A program made the position numbers and the translations under genes. Source: Corythucha ciliata (taxonomy: Eukaryota > Arthropoda > Insecta > Hemiptera > Tingidae). Taken from it: DNA of 64,000 bases. The notes below the pieces were generated by a model. The model worked only from the letters and a program-made list of their open reading frames with translations. It did no database searches and was not told the origin of the DNA. Numbering within the stretch: position 1 is the first letter of the stretch; every line of letters begins with the position of its first letter. The stretch lies in the NCBI GenBank assembly GCA_038030265.1, contig CM075942.1:68824926-68888925 (forward strand), written 5' to 3'. This document shows positions 54,345 through 64,000 of the stretch, piece after piece.

Positions 54345-55556
54345 AGATCTCGAATAAGCCGAGTACGAAAAACAATGCGCTCTCATCGTCGACTTCGCTC
54401 TCCGAGCCTCTACCAGGCCGCCGTAAAGTAAACTATCTTGAGCAGCAGGCGATTGCGGGGAAGGCTGAAATCAAAGGAATCCCCGCAGTGCCGGATGAAT
54501 GTGTTGAGGCCACCGTCGTTAATCTAGCCACTGAAGCTGGTCTCAGCATTAAAAAAGAGGATGTTCTTCTCTCTTTTCGACGCCAACTGCGGGAAAAGGG
54601 GAAGGAAAGTCTTATTATTGCAAAATTCAAGGATGTTACTCTGAAGCAAACTTTTGTTACATTGGCAAAAAAAAAACAAGAGTCTCGTAATGCCGGTGAT
54701 GGGAAGAATGCTCCAATTTTTGTCAATGATCGTCTAACCAGCTATACAACTCATCTGTTTTGGTTATCTCGGCAATTCGCGAAATCTTACTCCTATAAAT
54801 ATTGCTGGGTTAAAGACGGATATATCTATCTTAGTTTCAAGATAGGAGAGATTGATAATAGTCTTCTTGTTACTCCGCTGAAACATATTTTCAATCTCTC
54901 TTTGTCTACTGGTGTTTTTCCTAGTAGTCTTAAAAAAAAGTATTGTGATTCCTTTATTCAAAAGTGGAAATAGACAATTAGTGAGAAATTACAGGCCTAT
55001 TACGCTAACCTTTTCGTTGGCAAAAGTTTTGGAAAGCTGAATCAAAAGCCGGCTCGTGTCCTTCTTGGCTTAGCACAAAGTAATTTCTGAGCGTCAATAT
55101 GGTTTTCAGGGAGAATTATCTACAAGCCATGCTCTCTTCGATGTCTCTAAATTTATTTGAGAAAATTTGGATAATTCTCAGTATGTAGTTGGACTATTTA
55201 TTGATGTTGAAAAAGCGTTTGATTCGTTGCATCATAGACTACTACTTGAAAAATTAGGAAACTATGGCATAAGAGGAGTGGCTGGCGACTTGATTACTTC
55301 CTATATCTCGAACAGGCCCCAAATGGTTAGAATTAACCAGACTCTCAGCTCTGTACAAATAGTAAATTATGGGGTTCCGCAGGGAACCGTTCTCGGTCCT
55401 CTTTTGTTCATACTTTACATAAATAGTATATTTTGTGTTCAGCCCTATAGTACACCTTTCAGTTATGCGGATGACACAGTTTTCATGTTTGCTACCTCCG
55501 ATCTTAGAACGTTGAGAGAAAACATTGAAAGTGATTTCAAAATTATTGTGATTTTT
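54345..55556 (+). pseudogene. LINE relic: ORF1 fused to RT, internal deletion
   Basis: First comes an FP-type LINE ORF1 part: KAEIKGIPAVPDECVEA, RRQLREKGKESLIIAKF, FVNDRLTSYT and YKYCWVKDGYIYL (to about 54835). It runs directly into RT sequence (PLKHIFNLSLSTGVFPSSLK), so the whole endonuclease is deleted. Further RT motifs are FIDVEKAFDSLHHRLL (about 55180), NYGVPQGTVLGPLLFILYIN (about 55365) and the intact catalytic SYADDTVF (about 55465). Stops occur near 54972 and 55160. The 3' part is replaced by a 17-bp minisatellite. Style is CR1-group. Confidence 0.85.
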
Positions 55557-56590
55557 GCCGGGGTTGACCTTTGCTGTGGTTTGAGCTTGGCTGTGGTTGG
55601 ACCTTTGCAGTGGTTGGACCTTTGCTGTGGTTTGAGCTTGGCTGTGGTTGGACCTTTGCAGTGAATTGACGTTTGCTGTGGTTTGAGCTTGGCTGTGGTT
55701 GGACCTTTGCAGGGGTTGGCCTTTGCTGTGGTTGGTTCTTTGCAGTGGTTGGACCTTTGCTATGGTTAGACTTTTGCTGTGGTTGGACCTTTGCAGTGGT
55801 TCTACCTTTGCTGTGGTTAGACTTTCGCTGTGGACGGACCTCTGCTGTGGTTGGACTTTCGCTGTGGTCCGACCTCTGCTGTGGTTTGAGCTTGGCTGTG
55901 GCTGGGCCTTAGCAGTGGTTGGACATTTGCTGTGGTTTGAGCTTGGCTGTGGTTGGACCTTTGCTGTGGTTGGATTTTTGCCGGGGTTGACCTTTGCTGT
56001 GGTTTGAGCTTGGCAGTGGTTGGACCTTTGCAGGGGTTGGCCTTTGCTGTGGTTGGTTCTTTGCAGTGGTTGGACCTTTGCTATGGTTAGACTTTTGCTG
56101 TGGTTAGACCTTTGCAGTGGTTCTACCTTTGCTGTGGTTTGAGCTTGGCTGTGGTTGGACCTTTGCAGTGGTTGGACCTCTGCCGTGGTTTGAGCTTGGC
56201 TGTGGTTGGACCTTTGCAGGGGCTGGCCTTTGCTGTGGTTGGTCCTTTGCAGTGGTTGGACCTTTGCTATGGTTAGACTTTTGCTGTGGTTGGACCTTGC
56301 GGTGGTTGGACTTTCGATGTGGACGGACCTCTGCTGTGGTTGGACATTCGCTATGGTCGGACCTCTGCTGTGGTTTGAGCTTGGCTGTGGCTGGACCTTT
56401 GCAGTGGTTGGACCTTTGCTGTGGTTTGAGCTTGGCTGTGGTTGGACCTTTGCTATGGTTTGAGCTTGGCTGTGGTTGGACCTTTGCAGGGGTTGGCCTT
56501 TGCTGTGGTTGGACCTTTGCTATGGTTAGACTTTTGCTGTGGTTGGACCTTGCGGTGGTTGGACTTTCGCTGTGGTCGGATTTATGCTCT
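55556..56590 (+). repeat. 17-bp minisatellite, about 60 units
   Basis: The basic unit is CTGTGGTTGGACCTTTG, with variants CTGTGGTTTGAGCTTGG, CAGTGGTTGGACCTTTG and CTATGGTTAGACTTTTG. Variants follow in recurring blocks of several hundred bp, a higher-order structure. Because T-A-A/T-A-G/T-G-A are rare in the unit, long ORFs rich in W, C, G and L cross it in more than one frame; they are artefacts. Confidence 0.93.
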
Positions 56591-56599
56591 ATTTATGCA

Positions 56600-58940
56600 A
56601 GCGTAAAAAACTCGGTCTGGCCCGGCCCGGCCAGATTCCATCCCTAATTTTCGAAATCCGTCAGATCTGACGGGAAATCCGTCGAATTGGCAATCACCCT
56701 GTTCCCTGTTTCTTGAAAGGAAAAAACAAGCCCTCCGTTGCCCCCATCTCACAGGGTTGGGGAGAGAGCCGTGAAAGGGTAGCCTAGTTATTTTGTGCCT
56801 TGGGAGTGTCAGCGAGGATCTCTGATGAGGAAGAGCAGGTGGCTTTCGGTTGTTTTATGACAGTTGTAGTAAAAAACAATGGAGAAAGGTGTTACTGACT
56901 AACAAAACTCTCTCTAAAAACACAAAAATTCGCTTCTGTTTCTGTTTCAAGAGAGCTCGCAGTTTTCAACATTTAACACTGCTGTCTTGTTTCCACGGCA
57001 CTCCTCAAAAATACATATTCATACACGACCTTTTTTATCTGCAATTTATCACACTGACACTGTGTTCAGGCGTGACACTCCAACCTTGTATATGATTCAA
57101 AACGGTGAAAAAGACACATTTATCACCCGTCGGAGAAAAAGAAACCCCGGATATTAAGGGCACCTTTACCCAGTCATTCCCAACAGGTTTCTTTATGTTC
57201 CTGGAAAATTCGAAAGGACGATAGCTTGTTATATGAAGTTGATGGAGTAAAGTTTTTTTTTTTTTTAATAACGAAAGTGGATGAGTTCAAGTTGCAGTTA
57301 TCATCTCTGACTTTCCCTTGACGTCGTTTTATTATATGGCCCCTCCACGGTATGAATACCCCCGAGAAGTTTGAACTTCAATAATCCTCATCGACCAATT
57401 ATAACTAATCCCTTCTCATACTCTTCCCGTCTAATCTTTAATTACATTTTTTCGGTCCCTTTTTCCCCTCGACAGTTTTCAGAAAGAGTATCCAATTGAA
57501 ATTAATTTCATCCGCACTCCTCCCTTTATTTTCCACTCTTTTATCGCCAACACGAATCACATTCAACCAGCTCAATCATAAAAAAAAAAAAGAACAAACA
57601 ATCCTTTTTCAATCCTCTACTCCCCTCCACGGAGACTCTTCCTCACTCAGGGATCGCCTTCACCCGGCTGGAAGCTTTCGAGTAAGTTGATTGATGAATA
57701 CTCTTCGAAACGCTTCATCAATCCTCGCAGTTCTTCCGTAGGATAATGAAATTGACAAATTTATCTTTGGATCTTAAATGACTTTTCTTCGATTTTTCCG
57801 ATAAAACGTTTTTTTTTTTCGCTTTAAATTATTGAAAAAGCGAAATAGTTGAATATGATTAGTGGGCATATGTTCCCCGCTTAATTTAATCTACAGGTCA
57901 AACGGTCCCTTGTCACATCATGAATACACAATTATTGTCTACAGCAATTTGTGATCTTTATTGCAAAATTATTTAACTGAGGAACTTTTTTAAAAATAAA
58001 ATCTGTTTACTTTCCCTTCATTAACCCTCCCCTGTCTCGAGTGCTTTAGCATTCAGTCATCGTTGTTTTTCATATTTACCGGTTCTTCCCTAGAAAAGCG
58101 GCAGAGCACAAGGGAAAAGATAAGTAGAGGCTTACTTCCAACGAGCTTTAACGCACGTTTCATTAATCCTCCTCTTTACATCCATTTCCAATTCAATGCG
58201 AGGGGGCCGAGTGAAGAGTTTCCTTTATAAAATTCAAATTAATAAAATATAAAAACCTTTCGAAGACCGATGGAAGTTGATGGGGATGCTGGGATGTTCT
58301 CTAATTAGACGTGATTTTTTTTTATTAAACGAAAAAGCTAAGCGGCGTGTGTTTGTAATGAATTGTTTCCAGCTCAACCAATCGATGTTTTAATGTGGCC
58401 AACATAATTCTTCGGGGATTTAAGGGGAGTTTTCATAAAATCATTGAGAAAGAAGGTACGTGTAGGAATCGAGCATTGATTTTGTATAAGACGATATTCT
58501 ATTCAAGCGCGTGACTTGGCAGCTGAAATACTCATTTCAGTTATCATCCCTTCCTTGTATAGGTTGCAGAGTGGTGTCTGAGACGGTTAAGGTGATTATG
58601 GAACTCATTATAACCATAGAACATATCTCAGGGGGGTGGGGGTAGTTTGGAGTCAGTGAATTAACGTTATTTTCTTGAAAATTGCTAGAATTTCACGTCT
58701 TCTTGTCACAGCGGTGTCTATTTACCCACCCACTACCCGATGGCTGGACGAGAAATATTATTATTATTTTTTTTTTTGGCATCGACATCGTGGTCAGTCT
58801 GCACGGTAAGAATTCTATTCACTAATTTCACAAATGCTTTGTGACTCTAAATTTTGTAGTCGTTTCTTCCTTTATACATATTTTTATTTTTCTATGTTGT
58901 ATCACTTCTAAGGACTTAAGGCCTCGCCACACCGAACGCG
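56600..58940. other. Non-coding AT-rich region
   Basis: No recognisable gene or element. Homopolymer runs occur at 57254-57267, 57581-57592, 57809-57820 and 58768-58778. A short 'taatcctcctctttacatcc'-like host-type intronic or intergenic sequence is possible. Confidence 0.4.
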
Positions 58941-58942
58941 AA

Positions 58943-59519
58943 CTGCCGCTGAAATTGAGAAGAACGATACACTCGGCCAAAATTGAGAAAAGCGCTAATT
59001 TGCGGGTAGAGTCCAAAAATCGCCCTTAACTGAGAGATTGAGGCTATGATGAGGCCAGCAAGATGTCCAGATTCAAGAGTGTGCTGGCTGGGTGGAATGA
59101 TGACTAAAATGTGAAATTACCCGCCTCCTTTCAACCTTACGAGATTTCAATCTGATCCTTCCCTCCCCCCAAGACAAATTCCTACTTACGCCACTGGCTT
59201 GGGGTTTCGATCTTTGAAACTTTTGTACCGTTTTTCTCAAATTTCAAATTGGCAACCCTAAGCTCGAGGATATCGCTCGTGTCATAATTGCTTTGAAACT
59301 CTTTTTTTTCAGAGAATTTCATGCAAAAACTCCTCCAAAAGCTCCAAGTAAGGCGCGAAATAGTGCCTGCTGAGTTTTCGAAGTAATATTGGCTCTGAAG
59401 GTGGAAATGTAATTGTTAATTACAAATTGCGTGTTGTTATCAATTACAAATTACCAATTACTAATTGTAATTGAATTACGTAATTCAATTACATGTAATT
59501 CAATTACTGCCCAGCCCTG
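58943..59519 (-). mobile_element. Right-end copy of the satellite hAT element
   Basis: The sequence matches 28170-28763: a few 30-bp satellite units, the conserved block (59041-59203), an AATTAC-type subterminal array (59404-59508) and the exact terminus CCCAGCCCTG at 59519. The left part of the element is missing. The intact CGCCCTTAACTGAG at 59022 is the empty site of the TTAA insertion at 29779. Confidence 0.87.
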
Positions 59520-59731
59520 CGTAGAAATAATAATAATTGTCCTTCCGCCTGCTCCTATAGAGACCTTACGTACCGATTTCAGTGTTGGTACGCGGTGAAC
59601 ACCAAGTTCATAGTAAATAAGAATAACTACTAAACAATTAAATGGGTTAAAGTAGACCTGATATACAATCAAAAAGACGAAATACACCATGGTTCGAAAC
59701 TAGTTCATTTCCGAGGGACGATTTTTCAAGC

Positions 59732-59783
<52 letters not shown>

Positions 59784-61690
59784 TTTTTTTCATACATACA
59801 TATCTTGCTTTTCTTAATAAATGCAACTTTGTCATTTCCAAGCGAATTTTCGGTGACTCCCGACGCCGGATTCGAAAATATCACATTTTTTCCTATTAGG
59901 AATGACAGTTTTCTCCGGGAATTAGGCCCATATTTATGAACGTTCCTAGGCCTATGGAAATGTTGAAAACAGGTTTGAGTACAACAGTACAAGTACCGAG
60001 ATCTTGACCCCTCAAGAACTGACTTATCTATTAAACAGTGAATTTGACCCAGAAAATGAACTGCCTGCCAAAAAATGGCGACTCATAACATACCGATAAG
60101 CTTTGTCTCCACTTGTGCCTTTTCGCGTGCGTCAGAGGCATGCCTCATAGCTGCACGGTGTTTTGAACGTGAAGAATGCGCTATTGCATGCCTCAAAAAG
60201 CTGGAAGGTTATCAGAAATTGCGTGGACAGCTTAGACGCATGAGTTATTTAAAGTTGAAGCGAAAGTTGAAAAGGCGTGTGAATTGAAAGAGGAAGACGA
60301 AAGGGCACAAGTGGGGACATAGCTGTAGAGGAAACTGACATTTTCACCACACATTGTCTCATATAATAAATTAGTCCACGGAAAATGACTTTTTCGGACG
60401 ATAAAATGAAAATTATCCCACGAATAAATTTGGTTTCTTTGTCCGGAAACTGTGGTTACTCAGTCGGAGGACGCTGCCTCGGAGGCATGACTTTCCGCGA
60501 TATAAAAAAACTATACCACAAACTAACCAGCTTTGACTGAGTTTTGGGCATTTCTCAAAGGACTCTTAAGCCGTGTCCGGCTCACATCGAAGCACTTTGA
60601 AAATGTTGTCCTGAGAATCGCTAATAACAACAACTTGACTCCTGGGTGAATTCTGAATTGGGCACCCGAATTTAATGATAAATGGACGAAATCTCGATAG
60701 TTTCTATGCACGAGGTGTCCAAAATTCGAGTCGAATTTTGACCTGATGAGTCCTTGAAAGGCTCCATCAAGTGATTTTGACGTTTTTGGAAGCGTTTTAC
60801 CGTTTTCAATGTCTGCATGACCCTTCCCGCGGACGGTGGCCGCGCATTTGAATGCCCTCAAGTCGAAAGAAAGAGCATCAGCGCTGGGTGGACCTCACTA
60901 ACTCACTGTGGAGTGAATAAAATCTGTCGTTACTAACGATATCCGCCGCAGTGACGCCCCCTTAGGTGCTTTTTGATCATAGGACCTGCTGCATTCCACA
61001 ACTGAACGTTTGCTCTTCCGGCTCCTGTAATATCCTATAGAAATCGCCTACTTTTTGGTGATTTTGGTGTAGATAGATTACTTGAATGGACGAAACTTCA
61101 TGTCTTGTGGTTTAAGTAAACGAGAAATCCTAAAATCGAAATGGATTTACGATCCGTCAGGGTTGACGAAGTTTTCCGGTGTGACACAGTGGGTCAAAAA
61201 TCGCCTATAATGGACCCATGAGTGGAGGTATAAATGGCCGAAATCTTGGGCAGATCTTGCTGCCTCGGCTCTTTGGGAGTCCTGATGATTACAATCATCT
61301 GTTGTAACTACTAACTAGGGTTCGCAATCCCGCATGAACTAGGGTTCAATCGTGCAAGATTGAATGCGGGATTATAACCCACTTTTAGCCCGCTTTTAAC
61401 GACTTTAACAACAATGAAAAAACATATCAATTTAATTCAAAGGGAGCGAGTGCAACGCATTAGCGTTATAAAGGGAAACATACGTGGCCAAATAGACAAC
61501 ACAGATTCGCCAGACTAAAAATTGCTTCCTCGAATACTGAAGGTATGGGAAGCTATGTGATCGTTTCTCGAGGTGAAAAAATTGTTGGTCTCAATTTCAT
61601 TGGTCTCAATTTGGTGGATTTCAAAAATTCCACTTGCCATTTGCGTTTCAGAGCTTTCTGAACAACTTTGGTTCCGTATCTGTCTATGTG
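59520..61690. other. Non-coding region with poly-T insertion
   Basis: A T-run of about 48 (59734-59781) looks like a minus-strand poly(A) tail of an unidentified retro-insert. ORFs at 60075-60287 and 60861-60523 have no recognised domain. Nothing else supported. Confidence 0.4.
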
Positions 61691-61694
61691 TCTT

Positions 61695-62300
61695 TACACT
61701 TTATACCAACGCTCATATCTCCTAAAGTATAGCCAACCGATTTTGATGAAATCTTCGTGATAGACGTAGGTTAGGCTACAGATGGTCTCATTTCAATTTG
61801 AGTTAAATCGGTCCAATAGGAGGGGCTCCAGGGGGGCGTAGTGTACACTTCTGACTAACGCTCATATCTCCTAGAATAGGCAACTGAGCTTGATGAAATA
61901 TTCATGATTAACGTAGGTTAGACTATAGATGGTCCCATTTAAATTTGAATTCAATCGGTCCAAAGGGGGTGGCTCCAGAAGGGGGGGGTTTGACTCCCCA
62001 CCAACGCACGTATTTCCTAAGAAAGGCAACCGACCTTGATGAAATATTCATGATGAACATTGGTTAAGCTATAATATGGCCCCATTTAAATTGGAATAAA
62101 ATTGGTCCAATTGGAGTGGCTCCAGGGGGGGGGGGCAATGTACACTTCTCACCAATAACGTACATATCTCCTAGAGGAGGCAAGCAACTCATCTTTTCGA
62201 AGTTTTCATGGTAAACGTAGGTTAGACTATAATAGATGGTCCCATTTCATTTTGAATTAAATCGGCCCAATATGAAGGGCTCCAGGGGGGCAGTGTAAAG
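61695..62300 (+). repeat. ~150-bp tandem repeat, four diverged units
   Basis: Units start near 61707, 61858, 62004 and 62158 with 'acgctcatatctcctaga'-like sequence. Each contains 'cttgatgaaatattcatgat', 'gtaggttagactatagatgg' and 'ggctccaggggg'. Unit length varies from about 146 to 152 bp. Confidence 0.82.
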
Positions 62301-62309
62301 TGCACACTT

Positions 62310-64000
62310 GACGGGCACGATTAGCCAAAATTTTGTTCTCGAATTATCTATGCTAATTTTGGCAGATTTGTCTCCTTAATAAGAGATCAATTGCTGCCTC
62401 TGGCGAGTGCTGCCTTGGAGAAAATACCCCTCCTACACCCCTCCTCCCACTACCTAATAGATCCGGCCCTGTTCAACGAAGATACGTTACTCGAGGAAGC
62501 ATTGTGCTAACACCATTAGCAGACGTTTTTGGTTTTATTGCTTGCGCGCCGCCCGCGGTTGCCGTGTTATGAGATTGGTAACGTACTAACGTAACGATTA
62601 GACCATTTTCGTTGGGCCCTCGAGCCGAATACTTCACAATTTGATCTTCTGTCGTTCGTTTTCCGGCAATTAATTTTTCGAATTAACTGCCAAACTGATT
62701 TTATAAATAGCAAAAGTCACGGAATTGGGCCCTGAAAGAGCGAAAGTCCTTAAAAATGGTTCATGTAAGAGAAAACTCTCGAAACTTTGGTTTTTGAACG
62801 AGCTGGAACGAGAAGAATCCGCAAAATTTAGTTTTTAAACAGCAAAAATACTTTGAAATTAGGTTTTGCAGGCAAAATAACGACCATTTTTTCTAAAAGT
62901 GCCAAACGCGCGTGATTGGTTTTGAATCAGTCTGTGAGCCAAATTGTGTGGTTTCGGGGGGTCGACTGTTCAAGATTATAGGGTGAATGTATCATTTTTT
63001 GGGAGGCGATGGCGGTGTAAAGGAGTGATTCAGTGGATGAAATCGCTGCCTTTTATCTTCACGCTATACGATTGTTGGCCCCGGCGCTCGAGCTGACCTG
63101 GAAACGAGTCAGCGACTCACCGAGGAGACCCGGCTCAGCAGGTCTAATGAGAATCGTGAGGGCGAAATGGGGATCGCGGACGTTGCGATCAAGCCCCATA
63201 ACTTTGTTCAAAGATGAACGTAAAAGATGGGAGTTGGACACGCCAGACGTTACCTTGAGAAGTAGGACAAAAAGTGGACAATTTTGAACTCTCCCCGACG
63301 CTCTACAAAGTAGGACATGTCCGGGGAAAGCAAGACGGTGAAAGCTCAGAAAAAGAGGAAGGAGAAAAAGAAAATAGAACCCTAAACCCTAAAAATGAAA
63401 AATCGTCTGTATAGGTACGGCTTAAAACTCAATAGTAACAGTATATTATGCCTACAAAGACGCATTATTTTTTTCCAATTAATTTGACCCTATAGTCAAA
63501 ATGTTCGATTTTGAATAAATAAAGCTCTATTTTTTGAAGCAAAATGGTTTAAATTCGAGCTTGTAACACAATAACCCAAATAAATGATTTGAACGAGGTT
63601 ACATAATATGTATCTAACATAAGAAGTATTCTTAAAAGGGTAGTCCTGTGAAGTGATTTAGGGCTAACAAGGTCTGGTTGACTTTCATGACAAAATTAGA
63701 AAACTCGGATTTGTCCAGATTGAGACGCTGTCATCGTCACATAAAATGCATAACTCCTACCAGAAACTGTTATTCCGAACTACATACAAAAAAATTGTGA
63801 TATTTTCGAATCCGATGTCAGAAGTCGACAAGCTTCGTGTGGAACCGACAAAGTTGCTAATGTATTGAGAAAAACGAGGTACCTATGCCTTAAAAACGCC
63901 TGAAAAATCGTATCTCGGAAACTATTGAGTTTCGGACTGTGTATGTAATTCGTATTTTAGATTGCAAATTAGGTCTACTGAGAAACAAGTTTCCTTGCAC
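62310..64000. other. Unassigned terminal region
   Basis: No gene can be supported. An 84-codon ORF (63033-63287) is GC-richer than its surroundings but has no known domain. A single CCTAAACCCTAAA (63381-63393) is too short to call telomeric. Confidence 0.4.

Noticed and set aside
55556..56647. Membrane-like ORFs rich in W, C, G and L
   Set aside because: Products of a 17-bp minisatellite, present in several overlapping frames.
60075..60287. 70-codon ORF with basic C-terminus
   Set aside because: No domain, no splice or polyadenylation context, AT-rich unassigned surroundings.
63033..63287. 84-codon ORF near the right edge
   Set aside because: Overlapped by an open frame on the other strand, no motif, no supporting signals.
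63381..63393. Telomere-like CCTAAACCCTAAA
   Set aside because: Fewer than two full repeats and not the insect TTAGG type; chance.

Overview
This is eukaryotic DNA, most likely from a winged insect. The main reason is an apparently intact, eight-exon insect-type odorant receptor (OR) gene at 10962-12608, a family known only from insects. Introns are tiny (53-77 nt) and most of the rest is transposable-element (TE) debris of animal types: Ty3/Gypsy, Jockey, CR1-like and R1-like LINEs, MULE, hAT, pogo, piggyBac-like MITEs and a Ginger-like integrase transposon. I cannot assign the order or species.

Layout. 0.5-4.5 kb: 5'-truncated, mutated Gypsy element (+). 4.77-6.17 kb: left part of a hAT-like satellite-bearing element. 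6.17-10.56 kb: second Gypsy element (-), cut off inside its integrase. 10.96-12.69 kb: OR gene. 13.6-15.5 kb: tRNA-derived SINE-like sequence and a 30-bp satellite that flips orientation near 14.44 kb. 15.5-16.26 kb: gag/protease fragment. 16.26-23.72 kb: LINE relic split by a 6.5-kb MULE with a 9-bp target duplication; the MULE holds a transposase pseudogene, an apparently identical 0.97-kb duplication and several fold-back elements. 23.72-30.18 kb: hAT-like elements carrying the 30-bp satellite, one nested in another with an exact 8-bp target duplication, then a TTAA-flanked fold-back. 30.2-34.2 kb: Jockey LINE (-). 34.4-37.9 kb: well-preserved CR1-like LINE (-). 37.86-38.26 kb: R1/Jockey-type 3' end (+). 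38.9-43 kb: MITEs, a possible first exon of a secreted-protein gene (40545) and a diverged 30-bp satellite. 43.72 kb: tRNA-like gene. 45.99-53.18 kb: Ginger-like element with TGT...ACA ends enclosing a pogo element, a 1-kb fold-back and a broken KRBA2/SCAND3-like integrase. 53.2-55.6 kb: two more LINE relics. 55.56-56.59 kb: 17-bp minisatellite. 56.6-64 kb: mostly unassigned AT-rich DNA, one more satellite-element end and a ~150-bp tandem repeat.

Little works together here as host pathways. The OR is a sensory receptor gene isolated among TEs. The secreted-protein first exon would need downstream exons I could not find. The most distinctive signals are the insertion history recorded by target-site duplications (CTTGTAGG, AGCCGGGAA, TTAA twice, CTGG, TATA) and one 30-bp satellite family spread as cargo of hAT-like transposons, present as two diverged subfamilies.
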